A DNA stretch of 64,000 bases from Bog-756 sp963824645 (GTDB lineage: Bacteria > Actinomycetota > Acidimicrobiia > Acidimicrobiales > RAAP-2), in assembly GCA_963824645.1 (NCBI GenBank), contig CAWGQC010000009.1:62001-126000 (forward strand), written 5' to 3'. The notes under the pieces were generated by a model, which was not told where the DNA came from, did no database searches, and was given only the letters and a program-made list of their open reading frames with translations. The translations under genes and the position numbers were made by a program. Numbering within the stretch: the first letter of the stretch is position 1; the number at the start of each line of letters is the position of its first letter. Shown in pieces: positions 25,916 through 34,429 of this stretch.

Positions 25916-26698
25916 ATGGCAGATGCCGGCTATTCCATCCCCCCGGACAGGGCGATGTTGGGGCAGACCGGGTTCGCCACCGGTTCGGCCACTTACGAGC
26001 GGGCGCGGCCCACCTATCCGGACGACGCCGTCGCCCACCTGGAAGGCGCCACAGGGATCGGCCCACAGTCTCGGGTGCTCGATCTCGCCGCCGGAACCGG
26101 AAAGCTCACCCGCCAACTGAGCGCCCACGGGGTTACGTGCGTGGCCGTCGAGCCCTCGGCCGACATGCGCACCGTCTTCGTCCGCATGGTGCCGGCCACC
26201 GGGATGATCGGAGGGACAGCCGAAATGGTCCCTGTGGCCACCGGGTCCATGGACGCGGTGGTGGTGGCCCAGGCCTTCCACTGGTTCGAGCCCACGAAGG
26301 CTCTTCCCGAGATGGTCCGGGTCCTGCGTCCCGGAGGGTGGCTGGCCCTCATCTGGAACGAGCGTGACGAGTCGGATCCGGTGATGGCCGAGCTGGTACG
26401 GATCAGTAAATGGGACAAGTGCCAGCCCTATCCCATGGGAACCGACTTCGGTCAGATCATCGACCGGTCAGGGCTGTTCGGCCCCGTCCACCGGACCAAG
26501 TTCGCCTTTGTCCAGAACGTCGACCTCACCGTGTTCGTCGACCAGGTGGCCTCCCGTAGCTATGTGCAGGTCCTCCCCGAAGGGGAGCGCCGGGCCCTCC
26601 TGGACAGGGTGGCCGAGTTCGGGTCGACCCTCGGTGATCCGATAGCCATCCCCTACATCACCGACCTCTTCTACGCCCGGGCCCGACCGGCATCATGA
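25916..26698 (+). CDS. Class I SAM-dependent methyltransferase (type 11)
   Basis: 260 residues. Motif I is VLDLAAGTGKLTRQL near residue 48, acidic residue in VAVEPSADM, and motif post-II DAVVVAQAFHWFEP. This matches the UbiE/type-11 methyltransferases with an HWF motif that are common in actinobacteria. The target is unknown. The stop codon lies inside the first of three 24-base tandem repeats. Confidence 0.8.
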   Translation: MADAGYSIPPDRAMLGQTGFATGSATYERARPTYPDDAVAHLEGATGIGPQSRVLDLAAGTGKLTRQLSAHGVTCVAVEPSADMRTVFVRMVPATGMIGGTAEMVPVATGSMDAVVVAQAFHWFEPTKALPEMVRVLRPGGWLALIWNERDESDPVMAELVRISKWDKCQPYPMGTDFGQIIDRSGLFGPVHRTKFAFVQNVDLTVFVDQVASRSYVQVLPEGERRALLDRVAEFGSTLGDPIAIPYITDLFYARARPAS

Positions 26699-26746
26699 GC
26701 CCGGGCCCGACCGGCATCATGAGCCCGGGCCCGCCCTGCATCATGA
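26675..26746. repeat. Three tandem 24-base repeats spanning the methyltransferase stop
   Basis: The first unit (26675-26698) encodes the last seven residues and the stop; the second (26699-26722) is identical and the third (26723-26746) differs at a few bases. The unit contains the palindrome CCCGGG. Replication slippage is the simplest origin. Confidence 0.85.
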
Positions 26747-26862
26747 GATGGTGCCGGATCGGCTTGCCAACGGAGTCCGAGACGGGGGAACCTCCACTCC
26801 GGGGTGGCCGACCGTCACCGACGACATCCACCGGTTACAACGTCCACGAGAGGATTCCATAG

Positions 26863-27228
26863 ATGGTCAAACTGACCTGCCTGTTGAAGCGGCGAGAGGG
26901 AATGACACCGGCCGAGTTCCAGGCCTACTGGACCGACCAGCACGGTCCGCTGATCGCCAACGGCCGTTGTGGAAGCCACGTGATCCGCTACGAGCAGAAC
27001 CCGCGATCGCTGGACTCCTACCGCCACGACGACGACCGCTCCGGATACGACGGGGTCACCGTCCAGTGGTTCGCCTCCATGGACGAGTACAACGCCCATA
27101 TGAACGAGGTCGATTCACCCCTGATGTTCGCCGACATCCCCAAATTCCTCGACCCCGACCACCTCGAGTTCGTGCTGACCGAAGAACCCCGGGTGGTCAT
27201 CGACGGTGTGGTCGACTGGACTTCCTGA
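26863..27228 (+). CDS. EthD-domain protein
   Basis: 121 residues with a dimeric ferredoxin-like EthD pattern: KLTCLLKRREGMTPAEFQAYW, DQHGPLI, and FASMDEYNAHM, separated as in the family. EthD proteins accompany P450 or oxygenase systems that degrade ethers and lipids; their exact job is unclear. GAGAGG lies about 10 bases before the ATG. The P450 gene follows on the same strand after 176 bases and its own promoter. Confidence 0.8.
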   Translation: MVKLTCLLKRREGMTPAEFQAYWTDQHGPLIANGRCGSHVIRYEQNPRSLDSYRHDDDRSGYDGVTVQWFASMDEYNAHMNEVDSPLMFADIPKFLDPDHLEFVLTEEPRVVIDGVVDWTS

Positions 27229-27328
27229 CCTGGGCTTCTCTCTCGGTCACCCGTAGACATCAGGCCGGACGGCGGGCGGTGGTGGTGACTGGATGGCCCA
27301 TCCGCCGGCCTCAACGGCCGGCCAGTCT

Positions 27329-27357
27329 TTGACAGTCACCCTGACCGGACGTACTAT
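27329..27357 (+). promoter_or_regulatory. Strong promoter for the P450-TetR operon
   Basis: TTGACA (27329-27334), 17 bases, TACTAT (27352-27357): close to consensus. The expected start point, about 27364, falls at the edge of the operator at 27366. Confidence 0.65.
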
Positions 27358-27365
27358 CCAACTTG

Positions 27366-27382
27366 TCGGACAGTGTGTCCGA
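27366..27382. promoter_or_regulatory. Putative TetR operator upstream of the P450 gene
   Basis: Perfect inverted repeat TCGGACA-GTG-TGTCCGA directly after the predicted start point. The TetR-type gene at 28658 is the second gene of this operon and is the natural candidate to bind it, giving autoregulation. Binding is inferred. Confidence 0.6.
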
Positions 27383-27404
27383 TCCACTGGAAGGGGCATC
27401 CGGC

Positions 27405-28658
27405 ATGCCAGACACGACTCTCGACCTCAGCGAAGTCAGCTTCGAGGACATCGACCTGACCGATTCCAAGGCGTTCGCCGGTGGCGTACCCCACCAGTGG
27501 TTCGCCTTCCTCCGCAAGAACGCTCCGGTGTGGTGGCAGAAGGAGGCCAACGGGCCCGGATTCTGGGCCGTCACCTCCCATGCCGACTGCACCGAGGTCA
27601 ACCGCGACTACGAACGGTTCTCTTCGGCCCGCAATGCCACCTATATCTGGGAGTTGGCCGCCGATGACCTGGCCCAGCAGCAGATGCTCATGCTCAACAT
27701 GGACCCGCCCCTGCACACCCGGTACCGCCGTCTGGTCAACAAGGGGTTCACTCCCCGGATGGTCAACCAGCTCCACGAGCGGATCAACGCGGCCGCCGAC
27801 ACCATCATCGACTCGGTCATCGAAACCGGCAAAGCCGATTTCGTCACCGACATCGCCGCCGAGCTTCCGCTGGTGGTGATCGCCGAGCTGCTGGGCGTCC
27901 CGCACGAGGATCGCCACCGCATGTTCGACTGGTCGAACCGGATGATCGGTAACGAGGACCCCGAGTACCAGGCCAGCGAGGAAGTGGCGGCCCAAGCGGC
28001 CATGGAGCTGTACGCCTACGCCTCTGAGCTGTTCGCCATCAAGCGCGTCGACCCCCACGACGACCTCATGAGCGTTCTGACCGACGTCGAGATCGACGGC
28101 GAGAAACTGGCCGAGCTGGAGCTCGAGCTCTTCTTCCTTCTCCTCACCGTGGCCGGCAACGAGACCACCCGTAATCTGATCTCGGGGGCCATGGCCGCCT
28201 TCTTCGACCATCCCGACCAATGGGCCAAGCTGCGCAACGACCGGTCTCTCCTGCCCTCGGCAGTGGAGGAGATGTTGCGGTTCGTCACCCCGGTGATGAA
28301 CTTCCGCCGACAGAGCATGCGGCGCTTCGAGCTCGGGGGCCAGACCATCGAGGATGACCAGAAAGTGGTCTTCTTCCACATCTCCGCCAACCGCGACGAG
28401 TCGGTCTTCGAGGATTCCCAGACGTTCGACATCACCCGCGATCCCAACCCGCACATGGCCTTTGGCGCCGGTGGCCCCCACTTCTGCCTGGGTGCCAATC
28501 TGGCCCGCATGGAGATCCGAGTCATGTTCGAACACCTTCTCGATCGGATGCCCGACATGCAACTCGACGGCGAGGTACAGCGGCTCCAGTCCCAGTTCAT
28601 CAACGGCGTCAAGCACATCCCTGTGACCTTTCCCCCTGCCGCGCCCATCGCCTCCTGA
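27405..28658 (+). CDS. Cytochrome P450
   Basis: 417 residues. Hallmarks: I-helix oxygen-binding AGNETTRN near residue 250, K-helix EEMLR near 288, and the heme loop FGAGGPHFCLGANLARMEI (one block of 19) starting at 353 with heme-ligand Cys361. No N-terminal membrane helix, so it is a soluble bacterial P450 needing separate ferredoxin and reductase, which are not in the window. The sequence looks like the CYP124/125/142-like lipid and steroid hydroxylases. GGAAGGGG precedes the ATG. Confidence 0.9.
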   Translation: MPDTTLDLSEVSFEDIDLTDSKAFAGGVPHQWFAFLRKNAPVWWQKEANGPGFWAVTSHADCTEVNRDYERFSSARNATYIWELAADDLAQQQMLMLNMDPPLHTRYRRLVNKGFTPRMVNQLHERINAAADTIIDSVIETGKADFVTDIAAELPLVVIAELLGVPHEDRHRMFDWSNRMIGNEDPEYQASEEVAAQAAMELYAYASELFAIKRVDPHDDLMSVLTDVEIDGEKLAELELELFFLLLTVAGNETTRNLISGAMAAFFDHPDQWAKLRNDRSLLPSAVEEMLRFVTPVMNFRRQSMRRFELGGQTIEDDQKVVFFHISANRDESVFEDSQTFDITRDPNPHMAFGAGGPHFCLGANLARMEIRVMFEHLLDRMPDMQLDGEVQRLQSQFINGVKHIPVTFPPAAPIAS

Positions 28659-29278
28659 TGGCCACCCGAAAGGCAGCCGAAGACCTGAAGGAGGTCATTC
28701 GGGACTTTCGGCGTGACCAGGTCATCGCGGTGGCCCGGCGCCTGTTCGGCGAGCGGGGCACCACCGACGTCTCCATGGACGACATCGCCGCCCAGGCCGG
28801 GGTGGCCCGCTCCACCGTTTACGTCTATTTCGCCAATCGCGACGAACTGCTGCGGGCCTGCCTGAAGGGCATGCACGACCAGCTGCTGGAGGACATCGCC
28901 GGCACCTGGGAAGAGGATGCCGCCCCGCCCTACCGTTTGCAGAAACTGATCGAAGGTCTGCTGGCCCGGATCGACGCCGACCCCGCCTTCTTCCGGCTGG
29001 CTCTCATGACCCAGGGAAGCGGCGCCCAGGGCGGGGAGGCGGTGGGCAACGAGCTGGCACTGATCAGCCTCAACGTGGCCCGGTTGATGCGCGACCTCTA
29101 CGTCGATGGTGTTTCAACCGGTGATTTCCGAGCGCTGGACCCCGACATCGCCGTGCAGCTGATCGGCCAGCAGATCTACGGGGCCATGTCCGTGCGGGCC
29201 GGCGAGCCCTTCCCCCAACCGGCGGTCGACGTGGCGGCCAGCACTACTTCGTTCATCCTGCACGGTTTGGGGGCCTGA
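28658..29278 (+). CDS. TetR/AcrR-family regulator
   Basis: 206 residues. The N-terminal helix-turn-helix is clear (TTDVSMDDIAAQAGVARSTV and YVYFANRDELL); the rest is a helical ligand-binding domain. The ATG overlaps the P450 stop by one base (TGATG), so they are co-transcribed. It probably represses this operon through the 27366 inverted repeat and is released by a lipid or acyl-CoA. Confidence 0.87.
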   Translation: MATRKAAEDLKEVIRDFRRDQVIAVARRLFGERGTTDVSMDDIAAQAGVARSTVYVYFANRDELLRACLKGMHDQLLEDIAGTWEEDAAPPYRLQKLIEGLLARIDADPAFFRLALMTQGSGAQGGEAVGNELALISLNVARLMRDLYVDGVSTGDFRALDPDIAVQLIGQQIYGAMSVRAGEPFPQPAVDVAASTTSFILHGLGA

Positions 29279-29287
29279 GCTCCCGAC

Positions 29288-29563
29288 TCACCCTCCGGCG
29301 ACGGCAGGGACGATCGAAACGGTTTGTCCGTCGGCCACCGGGGTGGCCAGCCCATCGAGGAAGCGGACGTCCTCATCGGCCAGGAACACGTTCACGAACC
29401 GACGCAGTCCACCGTCCTGGTCGAAGATCCGCTCGGCAAAACCGGGGTGGGCGGTGTCGAGCGCCTTGAGCACCTCCCCTACCGACGAGCCCTCGACAGC
29501 CACTTCACCCGTGCCACCGGTGAGCGTGCGCAACTGGGTGGGGATCCGGACGGCCACACTCAT
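29288..29563 (-). CDS. MoaD/ThiS-family sulfur-carrier protein
   Basis: 91 residues with the ubiquitin-like beta-grasp pattern and the C-terminal Gly-Gly (VAGG) needed for activation to a thiocarboxylate. Resembles CysO and molybdopterin-synthase small subunits; RFVNVFLADEDVRFLDG is the family core. Its ATG overlaps the stop of the threonine-synthase-like gene. In mycobacteria a similar carrier (CysO) serves a PLP-dependent cysteine synthase, so coupling to a PLP enzyme is suggestive. No molybdopterin or thiamine genes are near. Confidence 0.82.
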   Translation of the reverse strand: MSVAVRIPTQLRTLTGGTGEVAVEGSSVGEVLKALDTAHPGFAERIFDQDGGLRRFVNVFLADEDVRFLDGLATPVADGQTVSIVPAVAGG

Positions 29564-30834
29564 CGGATGGTCCCTCCGCCGTGGCTACCGGCCACCGACC
29601 CGAACTCGTCATCCATGGCCGCAGCAAAGGCTTCGAGGGTTGGAGCAATAGTGGCCGTCGGCCCCACCGATCCGGACAGAGCCTCAACTGTCTTGAGCCC
29701 GTGTCCGGTGACCAGGGCCACCACCCGTTCATCGGATCGGACCACCCCCTGGTTGACCAACTTGACCAGAGAGGCGATGGTGACACCGCCGGCCGTTTCG
29801 GCGAAGATGCCTTCCGTCCGGGCCAGAAGTCGGATGCCGTCCAGCACTTCGTCGTCGGTGACCGCCGCGCATGATCCGCCCGAGGAACGGATGACGTCGA
29901 GGGCGTACCACCCGTCGGCCGGGTTGCCGATGGCCAGTGATTTGGCGATGGTGTTCGGCTTGACCGGGCGGATGGCGTCGGTTCCCTCGGCAAAGGCGGT
30001 GGCCACCGGCGAGCAACCGGCGGCCTGGGCCCCCGAGATGCGGACGGACGGATTGACGTCCAGGAGCCCCACCTTGGCCAGTTCCTCGAACCCCTTGGCC
30101 ACCTTGGTGAGCTGGCTCCCCGATCCGATGGGCACCACCACATGGTCCGGCGCCTGCCACCCCAACTGCTCGGCCACCTCGAAGGCCAGGGTCTTCGATC
30201 CCTCGGCGTAGTAGGTACGCACGTTGACGTTGACGAACGCCCACGACGGCTGCTCGCTGGTCAGCTCGGCACAGAGGCGGTTGACATCGTCGTAGCTACC
30301 CTCGACGGCGATGACCCGGCCCCCGTACACCGCGGTCATCATCACCTTGGCCGACTCGAGGTCGTGGGGGATGAGCACCACTGACTCCATCCCCGCCCGA
30401 GCGGCGTGGGCGGCCACCGAATTGGCCAGGTTGCCGGTGGAGGCACAGGCGGCGATCTTGAAGCCGAGCTGGCGGGCCTTGGTGAGCGCCACCGACACCA
30501 CCCGGTCCTTGAACGAGCCGGTGGGATTGGCCGTGTCGTCCTTGATCCACAACTCCCCCAGTCCCAGCTCGGCAGCCAGCCGATCGGCTCGCACCAAGGG
30601 GGTGAACCCGGCCCCGAGGTCGACCGGTGTGGCGTCGGACACCGGGAGCAGCTCGGCATACCGCCAAATGGAGCGCGGGCCGGCGGCGATGCCTTCCCGA
30701 CTGATGGTGGCGGCCACCCGCTCGTAGTCGTAGGTCACCTCGAGAGGCCCGAAGCAGAAATCGCACACATGCAGTGCCTCGGCGGGATAGCCACGTCCAC
30801 ATTCACGGCAGCGCAGCCCAGAAACGAAGTCCAC
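29560..30834 (-). CDS. thrC: Threonine synthase (PLP, fold type II) with N-terminal zinc ribbon
   Basis: 424 residues. An N-terminal CRECGRGYPAEALHVCDFC segment is a short zinc ribbon. The PLP-binding Lys is in NPTGSFKDRVVSVAL; the pyridoxal phosphate-binding loop and later GSGSQ motif fit threonine synthase. It should convert O-phosphohomoserine to threonine. GTG at 30834 is chosen because GAGGAG lies 6 bases upstream. The 4-base overlap with a sulfur-carrier gene raises the possibility that it uses a protein thiocarboxylate on a related substrate. Confidence 0.8.
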   Translation of the reverse strand: MDFVSGLRCRECGRGYPAEALHVCDFCFGPLEVTYDYERVAATISREGIAAGPRSIWRYAELLPVSDATPVDLGAGFTPLVRADRLAAELGLGELWIKDDTANPTGSFKDRVVSVALTKARQLGFKIAACASTGNLANSVAAHAARAGMESVVLIPHDLESAKVMMTAVYGGRVIAVEGSYDDVNRLCAELTSEQPSWAFVNVNVRTYYAEGSKTLAFEVAEQLGWQAPDHVVVPIGSGSQLTKVAKGFEELAKVGLLDVNPSVRISGAQAAGCSPVATAFAEGTDAIRPVKPNTIAKSLAIGNPADGWYALDVIRSSGGSCAAVTDDEVLDGIRLLARTEGIFAETAGGVTIASLVKLVNQGVVRSDERVVALVTGHGLKTVEALSGSVGPTATIAPTLEAFAAAMDDEFGSVAGSHGGGTIR

Positions 30835-31108
30835 GTCAGTCTCCTCATCGCTCGGGCATTGGCACCTGGCGTGGATCCTGATCTGCGGACAGATCATTCT
30901 TCGCACTCTGGTTGCCGCGGCGTCGCAGGGCCCGGTCCCTCAGCCGCTCTGGATGATGGCATCCATTGTGGACGAAAAGAAGGCCGTCGTCAATGCGGCA
31001 TTCTCCGCTGGCACCCGGGACCCAACCCTGGCCCCCGGGTCCGGCCGGTCACGCCGGGGTCAGCGTCGCCGTTCACGCCCTAGGCCCGTGGTGAGCGAAG
31101 ATGGCTTG

Positions 31109-31915
31109 ATGGCCACCGCTCTCACACCCGGTGAACACGCGGACCGGTTCTCGCACACGGAGTTCGAGGCCAAGATACTCCTCCAGTACAAAGGGGACCG
31201 GCGGATTGCCGTCTGTATACCGGCCCGCAACGAGGCCGGGACCGTGGGCCCGGTGGTCGACGCCATCCTGACCGGCCTCGGAGCTCCCTCCGGCGATGTC
31301 CCCCTTATCGACGAGGTCGTGGTCACCGACGACGGGTCTACCGATGGTACGGCGGCGGAAGCGGCCGAAGCCGGTGCCCGGGTGGTTGCCGCCGAGACTC
31401 CCCACGGCGGGAAGGGACAGGCCATGCGCTCGGCCCTCCGGGCCACCGATGCCGATCTCATCGCCTTCCTCGATGCCGATGTGACCAACTTCGAGCCCCA
31501 CTTCGTCACCGGCCTGCTCGGACCTCTCTTGTTCGACGACTCGCTGACCCTGGTCAAGGGTCTGTACAAACGGCCGCTGCACGGCGAGCCGGACGGTGGC
31601 GGCCGGGTGACCCAGCTGATGGCCAAGCCGGTCATCGATGTTCTCTTCCCCCACCTGGCGTCGATCGAGCAGCCTCTGGCCGGAGAGACCGCTGCTCCCC
31701 GGTGGGTCCTGGAGACATGCGGTCTGGCTGACGGATACGCGGTCGAACTGGCCCTGCTGATCGACGTCGCCGCCCGTTACGGGGTGGAGACCATCGCCCA
31801 GGTCGACCTGGGTGTGCGGGTCCACCGGAATCGTCCGCTCTGGGAGCTCCGCCCCCAGGCCACCGACATCCTGCGGGCGGCCTTGGCCCGTGCCCCGCAG
31901 ATCACTCCGGACTGA
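31109..31915 (+). CDS. gpgS: Glucosyl-3-phosphoglycerate synthase
   Basis: 268 residues, slightly short for GpgS. GT-A signatures: PARNEAGTVG, VVTDDGSTDGT near residue 74, and the metal-binding AFLDADVTN near 122; LYKRPL and QPLAGE match GpgS. It transfers glucose from an NDP-sugar to 3-phosphoglycerate, the first step toward glucosylglycerate and, in some actinobacteria, methylglucose polysaccharides. Start uncertain: ATG 31109, with GTG codons at 31088-31091 also in frame. Confidence 0.82.
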   Translation: MATALTPGEHADRFSHTEFEAKILLQYKGDRRIAVCIPARNEAGTVGPVVDAILTGLGAPSGDVPLIDEVVVTDDGSTDGTAAEAAEAGARVVAAETPHGGKGQAMRSALRATDADLIAFLDADVTNFEPHFVTGLLGPLLFDDSLTLVKGLYKRPLHGEPDGGGRVTQLMAKPVIDVLFPHLASIEQPLAGETAAPRWVLETCGLADGYAVELALLIDVAARYGVETIAQVDLGVRVHRNRPLWELRPQATDILRAALARAPQITPD

Positions 31916-31940
31916 TGGGCCGACCGGGGCCGGCGAACCG

Positions 31941-33722
31941 CTAGGCCGAAACGCACGCCGACTTGCGGCCGGTTTCACGGCCGGCAGAGGTGGGAGCAGA
32001 GACGGTGGCGCCAGCCGCGACGGCAGGCCGTCCAACCGGCCACTGGGGCTGGGCAGTGCCGACCGGCTGGGCAACCCCAACCGGCTGGACCTCGGCCGCC
32101 GACCGGCGTCGGGTTCGACGTCCGGGGATGATCAGGGCACTCAGGGCACCGAGGGCCACCACCGCGGCACCCACGAAGACCGCCGGGGTCATTCCGTCGA
32201 CATAGGCCGATCCGGAGCTGTAGCCGCCGTGGGCACTGAAGACGGCGCCCAGGACGGCGATGCCGAGGACACCACCCAGCTCACGGAAAGCACTGTTGGC
32301 ACCGGAGGCAATCCCCTCCAGAGCGGTCGGAACGGCCGAGAGCACCAACGAGGCCAGGGGAACGAAGAACAACGTCATCCCCAGCCCACTGACCACGAAC
32401 GGAATCACCATGTCCACATAGGGGGTGGACGGGGTGACCAACAAGGCCAACCACGTCAGTCCGGTGGCTTGGAGCACCAGCCCGGCCACCACAAGCGGTT
32501 TCCCACCCCATCGTTCGGCCAGCATGCCCACCACCGGCGCCAGCAACATCGGCATGGCCGTCCACGGCAGCACCCGGATCCCGGCGGCCAGCGGGGAGAG
32601 GCCCTGGACGGTCTGAAGGAACTGGGTGAGGAAGAAGATGGAGCCGAACATCCCGAAGCTGAACAACATGGCCGTTACGTTGACGGAGGCGAAACCACGA
32701 TTGCGGAACAGGCGGATATCCAGCATCGGGTGGGACGAGCGGAGCTCCCAGGCCACGAAGGCGACCAGGGCCACCGTCCCGATGACGAACGAACCGATCA
32801 CCGACCGGCTGGTCCATCCGTGGGAGTTGCCCTGCACCAGCCCGAGGACCACACCGAAGAGACCGGCGCTGACCAGACCGACACCGACCAGGTCGAGACG
32901 GGAGCGGGCTCCGTGGGACTCGGCCAGCTTCCACCACGCCAGTGGAGCCAGAACCGCCCCTACGGGAACGTTCAACCAGAAGATGTACTGCCACGACCAT
33001 CCGGTGGTGACAGCCCCGCCCACGAGAGGCCCAATGGCCACCGCCGCTCCGCCGATAGCGCCCCACAGTCCCAACGCCATGTTGCGCCGGTGGGCCGGGA
33101 CGGCAGCACTGAGAAGAGTCAATGACAGGGGCATGATCATGGCGCCCCCGGCGCCCTGGACGGCCCGGGCCGCCACCAGAAAGGCGATGTTGGGCGACAG
33201 CGCCGCCATAGCCGAGGCCGTGGTGAACAAGACGATGCCCAGGACGAAGATGCGGCGGCGGCCGAACCGCTCGCCCACCGCCGCCGCGGTCAGCAACAGC
33301 ACCGCGAAAGTGAGGGTGTAGGCGTTGACCGTCCACTCCAGGCCGGACAGACCGGCATGGAGATGGACACGGATGACCGGAAGGGCGGTGGACACCACCA
33401 GGTTGTCGAGTGACGCCATGAACAGAGCCAGTCCGGTGATCACCACAGCCCAGATGGCGCGGGACGACCGGCCCTCCGCACCGACTGAACCCACAGCGCC
33501 GACCTCGCCGCCCGCACCGGCCGGGCCCCGAGCCGGTCCGTTCGGATCAGCAGAATCCGGGACGACATGTCGTGGCCTACCCCGCCACGACCGGATCCGA
33601 CCCCAAAGCGATTGGGGCCGGCCGACCCGGCCAGCGCCACCGATCCCGGTGGTAGTTTGTGAGTGCTCACTAGATACACGGGGTAAAAAGAGAGGGACGG
33701 TAAGGGGCTGGTTCGGGCTCAT
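31941..33722 (-). CDS. MFS drug-efflux transporter (DHA2/EmrB-QacA type)
   Basis: 593 residues with 14 predicted membrane segments after residue about 90. Signatures: SLDNLVVSTALPVI in segment 1 and GERFGRRRIFVLG in the loop between segments 2 and 3. The ATG at 33722 overlaps the TetR stop (ATGA) and has GGAGG 7 bases upstream. This gives an unusually long Pro/Gly/Arg-rich N-terminal extension of about 80 residues. A GTG at 33494 would give a normal-length protein. An operator-like motif lies at 33659, inside the extension. Probably a proton-driven drug exporter controlled by the TetR gene. Confidence 0.8.
   Translation of the reverse strand: MSPNQPLTVPLFLPRVSSEHSQTTTGIGGAGRVGRPQSLWGRIRSWRGRPRHVVPDSADPNGPARGPAGAGGEVGAVGSVGAEGRSSRAIWAVVITGLALFMASLDNLVVSTALPVIRVHLHAGLSGLEWTVNAYTLTFAVLLLTAAAVGERFGRRRIFVLGIVLFTTASAMAALSPNIAFLVAARAVQGAGGAMIMPLSLTLLSAAVPAHRRNMALGLWGAIGGAAVAIGPLVGGAVTTGWSWQYIFWLNVPVGAVLAPLAWWKLAESHGARSRLDLVGVGLVSAGLFGVVLGLVQGNSHGWTSRSVIGSFVIGTVALVAFVAWELRSSHPMLDIRLFRNRGFASVNVTAMLFSFGMFGSIFFLTQFLQTVQGLSPLAAGIRVLPWTAMPMLLAPVVGMLAERWGGKPLVVAGLVLQATGLTWLALLVTPSTPYVDMVIPFVVSGLGMTLFFVPLASLVLSAVPTALEGIASGANSAFRELGGVLGIAVLGAVFSAHGGYSSGSAYVDGMTPAVFVGAAVVALGALSALIIPGRRTRRRSAAEVQPVGVAQPVGTAQPQWPVGRPAVAAGATVSAPTSAGRETGRKSACVSA
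33659..33671 (-). promoter_or_regulatory. Second copy of the TetR operator-like motif
   Basis: On the minus strand AGTGAGCACTCAC, matching AGTGGTCACTCAC in the TetR promoter (34358-34370) at 11 of 13 bases. It lies between the TetR stop and the conserved start of the MFS gene. Coincidental similarity cannot be excluded. Confidence 0.45.
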
Positions 33723-34342
33723 GCAGGGACCTCCGTGGTCGTGGCCTGGTCGGCGCGGTGATGGTCTTCGAGGGCCTGGGTGGCGGCCCGGATGGCCTGA
33801 GCCTTCTCGGGCACCGGGCACAAGCTCTGCGCCCAGTGGTCGGGGAGGGACAGAAGATCGATGGCGGACATGACGTTTATCAGCATTCCCATGGCGAAAA
33901 AGCCACGGAGCTCGTCATCGGAGAGCTGGGTGCGTTCGTTGACTACGTCGGCCAGCACCTCGAAAGTGCGGCGACAGCTGCGGGCGATATCCGGATCGGC
34001 CGGAGCCGCAGCGAAGCCGTGCAACTGCACCTGGAGGAGCTCGGGATCCTGCATCAACTCCACGTAGGCCTGGCCCATGGCCGCCAGTGCCTCCTCCCCC
34101 TCCAACCCGTCGCTGGCCGTGGTGAGACCGGCGATTATCCGATCGGCGACCAGGTCGAAAGTGGCTACGAACAGGTCCTTTTTGGTGCCGAACAACCGGA
34201 ACAGATAGGGCTGGGAAATCCCCGCCCGGGCGGCGATGGCGTCGGTGGACGTTCCGGCGTAGCCCGACAGGGCGAACTCGGTGATGGCGGCAGCCAGTAC
34301 CGCAGTGCGCCGTTCGTCGGCTGTCTGGCGGGCGGGAACCAT
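33719..34342 (-). CDS. TetR-family regulator of the MFS exporter
   Basis: 207 residues from the ATG at 34342. The DNA-binding domain is TSTDAIAARAGISQPYLFRLFGTKKDLF; the C-terminal part is a helical drug-binding domain typical of AcrR. A GTG at 34366 lies inside the promoter and is unlikely. It shares an operon with the MFS gene by a 4-base overlap. Confidence 0.85.
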   Translation of the reverse strand: MVPARQTADERRTAVLAAAITEFALSGYAGTSTDAIAARAGISQPYLFRLFGTKKDLFVATFDLVADRIIAGLTTASDGLEGEEALAAMGQAYVELMQDPELLQVQLHGFAAAPADPDIARSCRRTFEVLADVVNERTQLSDDELRGFFAMGMLINVMSAIDLLSLPDHWAQSLCPVPEKAQAIRAATQALEDHHRADQATTTEVPA

Positions 34343-34352
34343 CACAGAGCGA

Positions 34353-34381
34353 TTGTAAGTGGTCACTCACTACCAAGTCAA
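34353..34381 (-). promoter_or_regulatory. Promoter and operator of the TetR-MFS operon
   Basis: TTGACT (34376-34381), 17 bases, TTACAA (34353-34358) on the minus strand. AGTGGTCACTCAC occupies the spacer. The predicted start point is within a few bases of the ATG at 34342, so the message may be leaderless. Confidence 0.55.
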
Positions 34382-34416
34382 CCCCTGCCCTCCGCTCGCT
34401 GTTGAGAGCCAACGGG

Positions 34417-34422
34417 TAGCGT
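34417..34422 (+). promoter_or_regulatory. Putative leaderless -10 box for the GT20 gene
   Basis: TAGCGT with 7 bases to the ATG at 34430. Confidence 0.4.
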
Positions 34423-34429
34423 CCCCTCC

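Noticed and set aside
31941..33125. Large plus-strand frame opposite the MFS gene
   Set aside because: Antisense to a well-conserved transporter with clear membrane segments; His/Gln-rich shadow composition.
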